Assembly: GCF_018326005.1 (NCBI RefSeq) | Contig: NZ_AP021903.1 | Span: 4,187,501 to 4,251,500, forward strand | Direction: 5' to 3' | From: Pseudomonas sp. Seg1 | GTDB lineage: Bacteria; Pseudomonadota; Gammaproteobacteria; Pseudomonadales; Pseudomonadaceae | DNA length: 64,000 nt | Part shown: positions 9,024 through 18,292 of the stretch, one piece after another | Numbering within the stretch: the first letter of the stretch is position 1 | How the letters are laid out: every line of letters begins with the position of its first letter | The notes under the pieces: model-generated | Databases searched by the model: none | Seen by the model: only the letters and a program-made list of their open reading frames with translations | What the model was told of the DNA's origin: nothing | Program-made: the position numbers and the translations under genes

Positions 9024-10721
9024 TCACCGCTTGATTGTTTTCAGCTCTTCGATGCTCATTTCCCGCATCCTGAACTTCTGAATCTTGCCCGTCACCGTCA
9101 TCGGAAACTCTTCGACGAACTTGAAGTGCCGTGGCGTCTTGAAGTGCGCGATGCGCTCCTTGCACCAGGTTTGCAGCTCCAGCTCGGAAGCGTGGTGGCC
9201 GGGGTGAAACTTGATCCAGGCGACGATCTCTTCACCGTAACGCGAACACGGAATGCCGATCACCTGCACGTCCGCTACCGCCGGGTGAGTGAAGAAGAAT
9301 TCTTCCAGCTCACGCGGATAAATGTTCTCGCCGCCACGGATGATCATGTCCTTGTTGCGCCCGGCGATGTTGACGTAACCCTCTTCATTCATGCTCGCCA
9401 GATCGCCGGTGTGCATCCAGCCCGCCTCATCGATAGCCTCTGCCGTGGCTTGCGGATTGCTCCAGTAACCGAGCATCACGCTGTAACCGCGAGTGCACAG
9501 CTCGCCGATGGTGCCGCGTGGTACCGGGTTGCCGGTTTCGTCGATGATCTTGCTTTCCAGTTGCGGCTGAGTGCGGCCGACGGTGGTCACACGCAATTCA
9601 AGCTCGTCATTCGGGCCGGTTTGCAACGACACCGGGCTCGTTTCAGTCATGCCGTAAGCGATCTGCACTTCGTTCATGTGCATCTCGCTGATGACCCGGC
9701 GCATCACTTCGATCGGGCAGGTAGCGCCAGCCATGATCCCGGTGCGCAGGCTCGACAGATCGAGTTCGGCGCGTTGCGGCTGATCGAGCATGGCAATGAA
9801 CATGGTTGGCACGCCATACAACCCGGTGGCCTTTTCCTCGGCGACGGTTTGCAGGGTCAGCAACGGATCGAAGGCATCGTTGGGGTAAACCATCGTGCTG
9901 CCGTGGGTAATGCAACCAAGGTTGCCCATGACCATGCCGAAGCAGTGATACAGCGGCACCGGGATCACCAGGCGATCAGTCGGGGTCAGGCCAATGCTTT
10001 CGCCGACCATGTAACCGTTGTTGAGGATGTTGTAGTGACTGAGGGTCGCGCCCTTGGGGAAACCGGTTGTGCCGGAGGTGTACTGGATGTTCACGGGTTG
10101 ATCAAAGTGCAGGCTGTTGCTGCGTTCACGTAATTGCTCTGGGGAGGCATTGATGGCCAGATCGGCCAATTGTGACCATGGCAGGAAACCTGACGGCGGC
10201 TGTTTGTCGAGACTGATCACTCCGCGCAAATCCGGCAGACGCTCGCTCCGCAACTGACCGATGGATTGCTCGGCCAGCTCCGGCACCAGGCCCTGCAACA
10301 TGCCGTGATAGTCGGAAGACTTGAACGCCCCCGCACAGACCAGCCACTGACAGCCGGACTGCTTGAGCACGTATTCCAGTTCGGAGCTGCGGTAAGCCGG
10401 ATTGATGTTGACCAGGATCACGCCGATTTTCGCCGTGGCGATTTGCGTGATGCACCACTGCGCGCAATTCGGTGCCCAGATGCCGAGCCGGTCGCCAGCC
10501 TGCAAACCCAATGCGAGCAAGGCTCTGGCATGCACATCCACGGCGTCGGCCAGTTGTCGCCATGAGTAGCGCAACTGCTGATGGCGCACCACCAGCGCCT
10601 CGCCGTCCGCGTACTGCGTGACGGTCTCGTCGAACTTCTGCCCGATGGTCATCGCCAGCAAGGCCTTGTCCTGAGAACCGCGGCTATAGCTGCGCTGCGG
10701 GTTTGCACTGGGTTGATCCAT
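9024..10721 (-). CDS. AMP-binding fatty-acyl-CoA synthetase
   Basis: A 565-residue acyl-CoA synthetase of the ANL superfamily. The P-loop [12 protein letters not shown] lies at about 214-225. GMTETSP, TGDLAS and the C-terminal catalytic-lysine motif GKIQKF are all present. The enzyme would activate a fatty or branched acid with ATP and CoA via an acyl-AMP. Its place between liuE/crcY and liuABCD suggests activation of isovalerate or a related acyclic terpenoid/branched acid, but this is inference. An internal ATG at residue 24 is an alternative start. Confidence 0.9.
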   Translation of the reverse strand: MDQPSANPQRSYSRGSQDKALLAMTIGQKFDETVTQYADGEALVVRHQQLRYSWRQLADAVDVHARALLALGLQAGDRLGIWAPNCAQWCITQIATAKIGVILVNINPAYRSSELEYVLKQSGCQWLVCAGAFKSSDYHGMLQGLVPELAEQSIGQLRSERLPDLRGVISLDKQPPSGFLPWSQLADLAINASPEQLRERSNSLHFDQPVNIQYTSGTTGFPKGATLSHYNILNNGYMVGESIGLTPTDRLVIPVPLYHCFGMVMGNLGCITHGSTMVYPNDAFDPLLTLQTVAEEKATGLYGVPTMFIAMLDQPQRAELDLSSLRTGIMAGATCPIEVMRRVISEMHMNEVQIAYGMTETSPVSLQTGPNDELELRVTTVGRTQPQLESKIIDETGNPVPRGTIGELCTRGYSVMLGYWSNPQATAEAIDEAGWMHTGDLASMNEEGYVNIAGRNKDMIIRGGENIYPRELEEFFFTHPAVADVQVIGIPCSRYGEEIVAWIKFHPGHHASELELQTWCKERIAHFKTPRHFKFVEEFPMTVTGKIQKFRMREMSIEELKTIKR

Positions 10722-10778
10722 GACGACCCCTATTGTCTTTATTTATGGGTTGCCGACAGTCACTTGCAGGATTGAGCT

Positions 10779-10907
10779 TTGTGGCGAGAGGATTTATCCC
10801 CGATCGGCTGCGAAGCAGACGAGTACCCGGCGAATGCGTTTTTAACGCGATCACAGGTTTCAGGGCCGCTACGCGCCCCATCGGGGATAAATCCCCTCAC
10901 CACAAAG
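10779..10907. repeat. REP pair (GGGGATTTATCCCC family)
   Basis: Inverted copies of the GTGGCGAGGGGATTTATCCC element (left copy with one G-to-A change) enclose about 75 bp, upstream of the acyl-CoA synthetase gene and before the liuA control region. Confidence 0.8.
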
Positions 10908-10966
10908 GCTCAGTCCTACAGAACCGGTCCGCTTTCAATCTTGAACTACCCCTACTCTCGCTCAAG

Positions 10967-10982
10967 TTGACGTTAACGTAAA
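10967..10982. promoter_or_regulatory. Candidate LiuR operator, distal copy before liuA
   Basis: TTGACGTTAACGTAAA shares 14 of 16 positions with the site before liuR. It lies 43 bp upstream of the second copy, about four helical turns, so both could be bound from the same face. Confidence 0.75.
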
Positions 10983-10988
10983 GGGTGA

Positions 10989-11025
10989 TTGACAGCCATT
11001 CGCCACAGGCTTACGTTAACGTAAA
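10989..11025 (+). promoter_or_regulatory. Candidate liuA promoter overlapping proximal LiuR operator
   Basis: TTGACA (10989-10994), a 17-bp spacer, and TACGTT (11012-11017) form a plausible sigma-70 promoter. The -10 falls inside the second palindrome CTTACGTTAACGTAAA (11010-11025), so a bound LiuR would block RNA polymerase. The transcription start would be near 11024. Confidence 0.6.
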
Positions 11026-11080
11026 GGTGAGAACTGAAACGCCACTCTCCCCACCCTACAAAAAAGCCAAAAGGTGCCTC

Positions 11081-12244
11081 ATGAGCTATCCATCCCTGAA
11101 TTTCGCCCTCGGTGAAACCATCGACATGCTGCGCGATCAGGTTCAGTCCTTCGTCGCTAAGGAGATCGCTCCGCGTGCGGCGCAGATCGACAGTGACAAC
11201 CTGTTCCCCGCCGACATGTGGCGCAAATTCGGTGACATGGGCCTGCTCGGCATCACCGTGCCGGAAGAGTACGGCGGTGCTGGCCTGGGTTACCTGGCGC
11301 ACGTGGTGGCGATGGAAGAAATCAGTCGCGGCTCGGCGTCGGTGGCGTTGTCCTACGGCGCGCACTCCAACCTCTGCGTCAACCAGATCAACCGCAACGG
11401 CAACCACGAACAGAAAAGCAAATACCTGCCGAAGCTGATCAGCGGCGAACACGTCGGCGCCCTCGCGATGAGCGAGCCTAACGCCGGCTCCGACGTGGTT
11501 TCGATGAAACTGCGCGCCGACAGACGCGGTGATCGCTTTGTCCTCAACGGCAGCAAGACCTGGATCACCAACGGCCCCGACGCCAACACCTACGTGATCT
11601 ACGCCAAGACCGATCTGGAAAAAGGCCCGCACGGCATCACCGCATTCATCGTCGAGCGCGACTGGAAAGGCTTCAGCCGCAGCAACAAGTTCGACAAGCT
11701 CGGCATGCGCGGCTCAAACACTTGCGAGCTGTTTTTCGACGACGTTGAAGTGCCGGAAGAGAACATTCTCGGCGTGCTCAACGGCGGCGTAAAAGTCTTG
11801 ATGAGCGGCCTCGATTACGAGCGCGTTGTTCTTTCAGGTGGCCCGACCGGGATCATGCAGTCGTGCATGGACCTGATCGTGCCGTACATTCACGACCGCA
11901 AACAGTTCGGCCAGAGCATCGGCGAATTCCAGCTGATCCAGGGCAAAGTTGCTGACATGTACACCCAGCTCAACGCCAGCCGCGCCTATCTCTACGCCGT
12001 CGCCCAGGCCTGCGAGCGCGGCGAAACCACGCGCAAGGACGCCGCCGGCGTGATCCTCTACACCGCCGAGCGCGCCACACAAATGGCCCTCGACGCGATC
12101 CAGATTCTTGGCGGCAACGGCTACATCAACGAGTTCCCGGCCGGGCGTCTGTTGCGTGACGCCAAGCTGTACGAAATCGGCGCCGGCACCAGTGAGATCC
12201 GTCGCATGCTGATCGGTCGCGAACTGTTCAACGAAACCCGCTAA
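11081..12244 (+). CDS. liuA: Isovaleryl-CoA dehydrogenase
   Basis: A 387-residue acyl-CoA dehydrogenase. [12 protein letters not shown] and [11 protein letters not shown] bind FAD and substrate. The catalytic base is Glu247 in LDYERVV, the alpha-G-helix position that distinguishes isovaleryl-CoA dehydrogenases from the others. The enzyme converts isovaleryl-CoA to 3-methylcrotonyl-CoA. The start at 11081 gives MSYPSLNF; a longer reading from 10985 would run through the LiuR operator and promoter. It is the first gene of a tight operon, 13 bp before liuB. Confidence 0.95.
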   Translation: MSYPSLNFALGETIDMLRDQVQSFVAKEIAPRAAQIDSDNLFPADMWRKFGDMGLLGITVPEEYGGAGLGYLAHVVAMEEISRGSASVALSYGAHSNLCVNQINRNGNHEQKSKYLPKLISGEHVGALAMSEPNAGSDVVSMKLRADRRGDRFVLNGSKTWITNGPDANTYVIYAKTDLEKGPHGITAFIVERDWKGFSRSNKFDKLGMRGSNTCELFFDDVEVPEENILGVLNGGVKVLMSGLDYERVVLSGGPTGIMQSCMDLIVPYIHDRKQFGQSIGEFQLIQGKVADMYTQLNASRAYLYAVAQACERGETTRKDAAGVILYTAERATQMALDAIQILGGNGYINEFPAGRLLRDAKLYEIGAGTSEIRRMLIGRELFNETR

Positions 12245-12257
12245 AACGGAGCTGGCC

Positions 12258-13865
12258 ATGGCTATTTTGCACACTCAGCTCAATCCTCGATCAGCGGAGT
12301 TCGCCGCCAACAGCGCAGCGATGCTCAAGCAAGTCGACGCCTTGCATACCCTGCTTGCCCAAGTGGCGCAGGGTGGCGGCGCAAAGGCTCAGGAACGCCA
12401 CACCTCACGGGGCAAACTGCTGCCGCGTGAGCGCATCAATCGCTTGCTCGATCCGGGCTCGCCGTTTCTGGAAATCAGTCAGTTGGCCGCGCACGCCGTT
12501 TATGGCGAAGACGTGCCCGCCGCTGGCGTGATTGCCGGGATCGGTCGGGTTGAAGGCGTCGAATGCATGATCGTCGCCAACGACGCGACCGTGAAAGGTG
12601 GCTCGTATTATCCGCTGACCGTGAAGAAACACCTGCGCGCGCAGACCATCGCCCAGCAAAACCGCCTGCCGTGCATTTATCTGGTGGACTCCGGCGGCGC
12701 CAACCTGCCGCGTCAGGATGAAGTGTTCCCGGATCGCGAGCACTTCGGCCGGATCTTTTTCAACCAGGCCAACATGAGCGCCATGGGCATCCCGCAGATC
12801 GCCGTGGTCATGGGCTCGTGCACCGCTGGTGGTGCGTACGTGCCAGCGATGGCTGACGAAGCGATCATGGTGCGCAATCAGGCAACCATTTTCCTCGCTG
12901 GCCCGCCGTTGGTGAAAGCCGCGACCGGAGAAGTGGTCAGCGCCGAGGACCTTGGTGGCGCCGATGTGCACTGCAAGATTTCCGGGGTGGCCGACCATTA
13001 TGCCGAGAGCGACGAGCACGCCCTCGCCCTCGCCCGCCGCAGCGTTGCCAACCTCAACTGGCGCAAGCTCGGCGAAGTGCAGCAGCGCGCGCCGATTGCA
13101 CCGCTGTACGCCAGTGACGAGCTATATGGCGTGGTCTCGGCCGACGCCAAGCAACCGTTCGATGTGCACGAAGTGATTGCGCGACTGGTCGACGGATCGG
13201 TGTTCGATGAGTTCAAAGCGCTGTTCGGTACCACGCTGGTGTGCGGTTTTGCTCATCTGCACGGCTATCCGATTGCGATCCTCGCCAACAACGGCATCCT
13301 CTTCGCTGAAGCCGCGCAGAAAGGCGCGCACTTCATCGAACTGGCCTGCCAGCGTGGCATTCCATTGCTGTTCCTGCAGAACATTACCGGCTTCATGGTC
13401 GGGCAGAAATACGAGGCCGGCGGCATCGCCAAGCACGGCGCGAAACTGGTGACCGCCGTGGCCTGTGCCAAGGTGCCGAAATTCACCGTGATCATCGGCG
13501 GCAGCTTCGGCGCCGGTAACTACGGCATGTGCGGCCGGGCCTACGATCCGCGTTTTCTGTGGATGTGGCCGAACGCGCGAATTGGCGTGATGGGCGCCGA
13601 ACAGGCAGCGGGTGTACTGGTGCAGGTCAAACGCGAACAGGCCGAGCGTAGCGGCCAGCACTTCAGTGCCGAGCAGGAAGCCGACATCAAGCAGCCGATC
13701 CTCGACCAATACGAAGAACAGGGGCATCCCTACTATTCCAGTGCGCGGCTGTGGGACGACGGCGTCATCGACCCGGCGCAGACCCGCGATGTGCTGGCCC
13801 TGGCCTTGTCCGCGTCGCTGAACGCGCCAATCGAACCGAGCCGCTTCGGCGTGTTCCGGATGTGA
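12258..13865 (+). CDS. liuB: Methylcrotonyl-CoA carboxylase, carboxyltransferase (beta) subunit
   Basis: A 535-residue carboxyltransferase with the two crotonase-like halves of biotin-dependent acyl-CoA carboxylases. The oxyanion loops [13 protein letters not shown] (first half) and [18 protein letters not shown] (second half) are intact. It transfers carboxyl from biotin on LiuD to 3-methylcrotonyl-CoA, giving 3-methylglutaconyl-CoA. It is translated 13 bp after liuA and 13 bp before liuC. Length fits the MCC beta family. Confidence 0.96.
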   Translation: MAILHTQLNPRSAEFAANSAAMLKQVDALHTLLAQVAQGGGAKAQERHTSRGKLLPRERINRLLDPGSPFLEISQLAAHAVYGEDVPAAGVIAGIGRVEGVECMIVANDATVKGGSYYPLTVKKHLRAQTIAQQNRLPCIYLVDSGGANLPRQDEVFPDREHFGRIFFNQANMSAMGIPQIAVVMGSCTAGGAYVPAMADEAIMVRNQATIFLAGPPLVKAATGEVVSAEDLGGADVHCKISGVADHYAESDEHALALARRSVANLNWRKLGEVQQRAPIAPLYASDELYGVVSADAKQPFDVHEVIARLVDGSVFDEFKALFGTTLVCGFAHLHGYPIAILANNGILFAEAAQKGAHFIELACQRGIPLLFLQNITGFMVGQKYEAGGIAKHGAKLVTAVACAKVPKFTVIIGGSFGAGNYGMCGRAYDPRFLWMWPNARIGVMGAEQAAGVLVQVKREQAERSGQHFSAEQEADIKQPILDQYEEQGHPYYSSARLWDDGVIDPAQTRDVLALALSASLNAPIEPSRFGVFRM

Positions 13866-13878
13866 TCGGGAGAATCTC

Positions 13879-14694
13879 ATGAGCGATTTCAACACCCTTG
13901 AACTGCAGACTGACCCACGCGGTTTCGCCACGCTGTGGCTCAACCGCGCCGAAAAGAACAACGCGTTCAATGCCGAGATGATCCGCGAGCTGATCCTCGC
14001 CCTCGACAAGGTGGCCAGCGACGCCAGTCTGCGTTTCCTCCTGGTGCGCGGGCGCGGCAAACATTTCAGCGCCGGTGCCGATCTGGCCTGGATGCAGCAA
14101 TCGGCCGAACTTGATTACCACACCAACCTCGACGACGCCCGCGAACTGGCAGAGTTGATGTACAACCTCGCCAAGCTGAAAATCCCGACCCTGGCCGTGG
14201 TCCAGGGCGCGGCGTTCGGCGGCGCACTGGGCCTGATCAGTTGCTGCGACATGGCGATTGGTGCGGATGACGCGCAGTTCTGCCTGTCGGAAGTGCGCAT
14301 CGGTTTGGCACCTGCGGTGATCAGCCCGTTCGTGGTGCAGGCCATCGGCGAACGTGCCGCACGTCGATATGCCCTGACCGCCGAACGCTTTGGTGGCCAG
14401 CGTGCTCGGGAAATCGGTTTGTTGTCCGAGAGCTATCCGGCGACCGAACTTGATGGGCAAGTTGAACAGTGGATCGACAACCTGCTGCTCAACAGCCCCG
14501 CTGCCATGCGAGCCAGCAAAGACTTGCTGCGCGAGGTCGGCAACGGTGCACTGACCCCGGCGCTGCGTCGCTACACCGAAAACGCCATCGCGCGCATCCG
14601 CGTCAGCCCCGAAGGCCAGGAAGGCTTGCGCGCCTTTCTGCAAAAACGCCCACCGGGCTGGCAAGCCGCAACCACCACCAAGGAGCCGCGTTGA
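13879..14694 (+). CDS. liuC: Methylglutaconyl-CoA hydratase (LiuC)
   Basis: A 271-residue crotonase-fold protein with the CoA/oxyanion loop FSAGADLAWM (about residues 55-65) and GAAFGGALGLISCCDMAI. It hydrates 3-methylglutaconyl-CoA to HMG-CoA. Its stop codon overlaps the liuD start in TGATG, indicating translational coupling. Assignment to LiuC rather than a generic enoyl-CoA hydratase rests on operon position. Confidence 0.93.
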   Translation: MSDFNTLELQTDPRGFATLWLNRAEKNNAFNAEMIRELILALDKVASDASLRFLLVRGRGKHFSAGADLAWMQQSAELDYHTNLDDARELAELMYNLAKLKIPTLAVVQGAAFGGALGLISCCDMAIGADDAQFCLSEVRIGLAPAVISPFVVQAIGERAARRYALTAERFGGQRAREIGLLSESYPATELDGQVEQWIDNLLLNSPAAMRASKDLLREVGNGALTPALRRYTENAIARIRVSPEGQEGLRAFLQKRPPGWQAATTTKEPR

Positions 14695-16643
14695 TGAGCG
14701 CACCTGTTCTCACCACCCTGCTGGTGGCCAACCGTGGCGAAATCGCTTGCCGCGTGATGCGCACCGCCAAGGCTCTGGGCCTGACCACCGTCGCTGTGCA
14801 CAGCGCCACCGACCGCGACGCGCGGCACAGCCGTGAAGCGGATATCCGCGTTGATCTCGGTGGCAGCAAAGCCGCCGACAGCTATCTGCAAATCGACAAA
14901 CTGATCGCTGCAGCGAAAGCCAGCGGCGCGCAGGCGATTCACCCGGGTTATGGCTTTCTCTCCGAGAACGCCGGGTTTGCTCGCGCCATTGAAGTGGCGG
15001 GCCTGATTTTCCTCGGCCCACCCGCCTCGGCCATCGACGCCATGGGCAGCAAATCCGCCGCCAAGGCGTTGATGGAAACGGCTGGCGTGCCGCTGGTGCC
15101 GGGTTATCACGGCGAAGCCCAGGATCTGGATACCTTTCGTGATGCCTGTGAGCGGATTGGTTATCCAGTGTTGCTCAAGGCCACTGCCGGTGGCGGCGGC
15201 AAGGGCATGAAAGTCGTCGAGGACGTCAGTCAATTGGCCGAAGCGCTGGCCTCGGCTCAGCGTGAGGCGCAGTCGTCGTTCGGTGATTCGCGGATGCTGG
15301 TGGAGAAATACCTGCTCAAGCCGCGCCATGTGGAGATCCAGGTGTTTGCCGACCAGCATGGCAATTGCCTTTACCTCAACGAGCGTGACTGCTCGATTCA
15401 GCGCCGCCACCAGAAAGTCGTCGAGGAAGCACCGGCACCTGGCCTGACACCGGAACTGCGTCGCGCCATGGGCGAGGCAGCGGTTCGTTCGGCGCAGGCG
15501 ATCGGCTATGTCGGCGCCGGCACCGTGGAGTTCTTGCTGGATGCACGCGGCGAGTTCTTCTTCATGGAGATGAATACGCGGCTGCAGGTCGAGCATCCAG
15601 TCACCGAAGCCATCACCGGACTGGATCTGGTGGCGTGGCAGATTCGCGTGGCCCGTGGGGAAGCGCTGCCGATCACACAAGCGCAAGTGCCGCTCAACGG
15701 ACATGCAATTGAAGTGCGGCTGTATGCCGAAGATCCGTCGAACGATTTCCTGCCAGCCACCGGGCGTCTGGAGTTATATCGCGAATCGGCTGAGGGGCCG
15801 GGACGGCGGGTGGATAGCGGCGTTGCAGAAGGTGACGAGATTTCGCCATTCTACGACCCGATGCTCGGCAAGCTGATTGCTTGGGGCGAGGATCGTGAAC
15901 AGGCGCGACTGCGGTTGTTGGGCATGCTCGATGAATTCGCGATTGGCGGACTGAAGACCAACATCAATTTTCTGCGCCGAATCATCGCGCATCCGGCGTT
16001 TGCCGCAGCGGAACTGGATACCGGGTTTATTCCGCGTTATCAGGAGCAACTGTTGCCGGTTCCGGGCGAGTTGAGTGATGCGTTCTGGAATGCCGGGGCG
16101 CAAGCGTTCGTGCAGACTTTGCCGGCGCTTGCGCGCAAGGATGACCCGAGTTCGCCATGGGCAATGAACAGTGGTTTGCGTGCAGGTCTGCCGCAGGAAA
16201 TCACTGTGCATTTGAGTTGCGAAGGCCAGGATCGAGCGCTGACCTTGGGCGCCAGTGGCGACGCGAAACTTTCCGGTGAAGCGCTGGTTGTCGAACACGA
16301 CGGCGTGCGTCGTTCCTTGCGCGCGATTCGCCAGGGCGATTCGTTGTTTCTGCAATGGGAGGGTGAGTTGCGGCGTATTCAGGCCTTTGACCCGATCAGC
16401 GCCGTAGAAGCCAGCCATAGTCATCAGGGTGGCCTGACTGCGCCCATGAACGGCAGCATCGTGCGTGTTCTGGTCGAGGCCGGGCAATCAGTAGAGGCCG
16501 GTGCGCAACTGGTGGTGCTGGAAGCCATGAAGATGGAACACAGTATCCGCGCGCCGCATGCCGGGGTGATCAAAGCGCTGTATTGCCAGGAAGGTGAAAT
16601 GGTTGGCGAAGGCAGCGCTCTGGTTGAATTGGAAGAAGTGTAA
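14694..16643 (+). CDS. liuD: Methylcrotonyl-CoA carboxylase, biotin carboxylase/biotin carrier (alpha) subunit
   Basis: A 649-residue protein with a biotin carboxylase N-terminal domain (LVANRGEIACRV at 10-21), an ATP-grasp domain (the glycine loop KATAGGGGKGMK, then EMNTRLQVEHPVTE), and a C-terminal biotinyl domain. The biotinylated lysine is Lys613 in LEAMKMEHS. It carboxylates its own biotin with bicarbonate and ATP. The start at 14694 overlaps the liuC stop by one base. A longer in-frame reading from 14469 is just the liuC shadow. Confidence 0.96.
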   Translation: MSAPVLTTLLVANRGEIACRVMRTAKALGLTTVAVHSATDRDARHSREADIRVDLGGSKAADSYLQIDKLIAAAKASGAQAIHPGYGFLSENAGFARAIEVAGLIFLGPPASAIDAMGSKSAAKALMETAGVPLVPGYHGEAQDLDTFRDACERIGYPVLLKATAGGGGKGMKVVEDVSQLAEALASAQREAQSSFGDSRMLVEKYLLKPRHVEIQVFADQHGNCLYLNERDCSIQRRHQKVVEEAPAPGLTPELRRAMGEAAVRSAQAIGYVGAGTVEFLLDARGEFFFMEMNTRLQVEHPVTEAITGLDLVAWQIRVARGEALPITQAQVPLNGHAIEVRLYAEDPSNDFLPATGRLELYRESAEGPGRRVDSGVAEGDEISPFYDPMLGKLIAWGEDREQARLRLLGMLDEFAIGGLKTNINFLRRIIAHPAFAAAELDTGFIPRYQEQLLPVPGELSDAFWNAGAQAFVQTLPALARKDDPSSPWAMNSGLRAGLPQEITVHLSCEGQDRALTLGASGDAKLSGEALVVEHDGVRRSLRAIRQGDSLFLQWEGELRRIQAFDPISAVEASHSHQGGLTAPMNGSIVRVLVEAGQSVEAGAQLVVLEAMKMEHSIRAPHAGVIKALYCQEGEMVGEGSALVELEEV

Positions 16644-16684
16644 ATGACGAAGATCGATCCTACGCCAAGCGAGGATCGATCTGA

Positions 16685-17344
16685 CTAGTAACGCGCCGTT
16701 GCCTGAACCACTACGCCGATGATTCGACAGTCATCGGTAAACAAGGCTTTCGGCCAGGTCGGATTGAGCGGCACCAGGTAACGCTGGCCGCCCTCTTCGT
16801 CCAGCTTGCGGAAGATCGCCTCTTCGCTGTCGGCCCACCGCGCAATCACCAGTTTGCCAGGCACCGCTTCCGCCTCCGGATCCACCAGGATCAGCATGCC
16901 TTCGGCAATGCTCGGGCCGCGGGGTGCGGTCATCGAGTCTCCAGCCACCGTCAGCCAGAACGCCGCCCCTCGGGCATGGTAGTCCGTCAGTTGGAAAACC
17001 TGCTTGTCTGTCGACGAGACGTAGGCCGGCTGACCGTTTTCGCGCACTTCGCACGGTGTTCGCCAATCGCTGACCGGGTAGCGGAAGTACGGGTTGTACT
17101 TCTGCGCCAGCGGCATGTCGTCGTCCGGCGTGACTTGCGGTTCGCGAATCACCAGGACCACTTCAAGGAAGTCCATGCCCAGTGCCTGCAGCACGCGGTT
17201 CATTTGCGTGATACCAGGCTCCCGGCGTTTGTTCAGCCAATGGCCGATCCCGCCCTGGGACATGCCGACGCGCTCTCCGAGCTCTGTTTGAGTGATTTTG
17301 AGTTCACTCATCTTGGCCTTGACCAACTCAATCCATTTATCCAT
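16685..17344 (-). CDS. XRE/S24 CI-like transcriptional repressor
   Basis: A 219-residue protein with an N-terminal helix-turn-helix (about 12-60, TQTELGERVGMSQGGIGHWL) and a C-terminal S24 LexA-like domain. The Ser/Lys dyad is visible as Ser137 (GDSMTAP) and Lys164 (PGKLVIAR). No Ala-Gly or Cys-Gly cleavage site is evident in the linker, so RecA-stimulated self-cleavage is doubtful. The ATG at 17344 follows an AAGGTG ribosome site and gives MDKWIEL, typical of the family. It is divergent from the gene at 17474 and may control it. Confidence 0.85.
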   Translation of the reverse strand: MDKWIELVKAKMSELKITQTELGERVGMSQGGIGHWLNKRREPGITQMNRVLQALGMDFLEVVLVIREPQVTPDDDMPLAQKYNPYFRYPVSDWRTPCEVRENGQPAYVSSTDKQVFQLTDYHARGAAFWLTVAGDSMTAPRGPSIAEGMLILVDPEAEAVPGKLVIARWADSEEAIFRKLDEEGGQRYLVPLNPTWPKALFTDDCRIIGVVVQATARY

Positions 17345-17473
17345 GTGCGGCACCTTACGCTGACGCCTTCGGCCGACAAAACACATATTGTAGTATTTAA
17401 ATTCTAGTCACAACTACGCATCGTACTATTCTGAAGCCACGGATTTTCAATCGAACAAGGAGTGGCCCTTATC

Positions 17474-17812
17474 ATGAATATCAGCAGCAAAGACTTGCCA
17501 GATCTGCAAATGGACACCACGTTCACCTCTCCCCAAGGCAACGCAGCGGCACAGCGTGCCCTGGACTATTACTTGAAACCTGCTGTATCAGAACCCGAAG
17601 TCGATGAACGATTTTTCGACGTCAGACGCCATCTCAGTGGCGAAGAGGCCCTGGTGCACGCCTCGGATTTGCTGCGATGTGCGGCGGCGACCGCCTTCAA
17701 GGCAGCGGAAAATTTGCAAGGCGCGAGTCGCGACCTGGCCTTTTCGGTGGTGCACATGGTGGATATGGCGCGGGCGATGGTCGACCATTCACTCGATAGC
17801 GAGGAAGTCTGA
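17474..17812 (+). CDS. Small Pseudomonas protein of unknown function (DUF6124/DUF3077-like)
   Basis: A 112-residue acidic, mostly helical protein with no signal peptide or membrane segment. The pattern of ERALDYYLxP near the N terminus (here QRALDYYLKPA) and a C-terminal helical pair resembles a small family I recall from many pseudomonads, probably DUF6124. Its function is unknown. The start at 17474 has AAGGAG 12 bases before it. A GTG at 17462 abuts that same site and is less likely. The divergent CI-like repressor suggests it is the regulated partner. Confidence 0.75.
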   Translation: MNISSKDLPDLQMDTTFTSPQGNAAAQRALDYYLKPAVSEPEVDERFFDVRRHLSGEEALVHASDLLRCAAATAFKAAENLQGASRDLAFSVVHMVDMARAMVDHSLDSEEV

Positions 17813-17867
17813 GGAACGGAATTGGGACGGACAGGAAAGAATTTTCCAATCGCGCAGATAAAAACAT

Positions 17868-17900
17868 TTGACTTGCAAATGATAATGATTATTATTGCAA
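17868..17900 (+). promoter_or_regulatory. Fur-regulated promoter of the PrrF-like sRNA
   Basis: TTGACT (17868-17873), 16 bp, and TATTAT (17890-17895) form a sigma-70 promoter. The Fur box AATGATAATGATTATTATT (17878-17896) matches the GATAATGATAATCATTATC consensus closely and covers the spacer and -10. Fe-loaded Fur would repress it. Confidence 0.88.
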
Positions 17901-17901
17901 G

Positions 17902-18015
17902 CAGCTGGTCGCGAGATCAGTCGATGGACCAGAGACCTTAGGTCGGTCTTCTGGACTATCTCCTCATCAGGCTAATCACGGTTTTTGACCCGGCTTTTTG
18001 CCGGGTCTTTTTTTT
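17902..18015 (+). ncRNA. prrF: PrrF iron-responsive small RNA
   Basis: An approximately 112-nt RNA begins with the stem CTGGTCGCGAGATCAG. It contains the conserved segment around CAGGCTAATCACGGTTTTTG and ends in a terminator, all as I recall for PrrF1/PrrF2. PrrF RNAs are made under iron starvation and repress mRNAs of iron-using proteins by base pairing with Hfq. Only one copy lies here; whether a second exists elsewhere cannot be seen. Confidence 0.9.
17987..18015 (+). terminator. Rho-independent terminator of prrF
   Basis: The perfect 8-bp stem GACCCGGC/GCCGGGTC with a TTTTT loop is followed by eight T residues. A second small hairpin, GCCCG/CGGGC, follows at once. Confidence 0.92.
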
Positions 18016-18292
18016 GCCCGTTTTTCGGGCTTGTGGCTTCAGGCTAATGAAGTCTTTATGTGCTGCAAATTCGATGGCGCGGATAATATCAAAAGAATAT
18101 CGGTTGGCAAGCCAGGCCCGGCCACATTGGGCCAAACTAATAGCAATTAGCACTTGAGAATCAATCGCATAGCCCCTAAGCTGCGTCCGCGTCATGGAAG
18201 ACGCCCCCCGCCACACCCCGCAATTTCCCTCGGTTTCACCGCTGTCTTGCGTGTAAAGTAGCCGCCATAAAAATCATATTCAGGAACCGATT
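18016..18292. other. Intergenic region between prrF and the carboxypeptidase gene
   Basis: I see no gene or clear regulatory element here beyond a weak Fur-like half-site at about 18153-18168 (TGAGAATCAAT). The 86-codon reading frame on the minus strand lies partly antisense to prrF and has no family resemblance. Confidence 0.5.

Noticed and set aside
16685..17344. Prophage repressor marking an integrated phage
   Set aside because: No integrase, structural or lysis genes lie nearby; neighbours are core metabolic genes and prrF.
17956..18216. 86-codon minus-strand frame overlapping prrF
   Set aside because: The C-terminal part is the prrF terminator read in reverse; no start signal or family.
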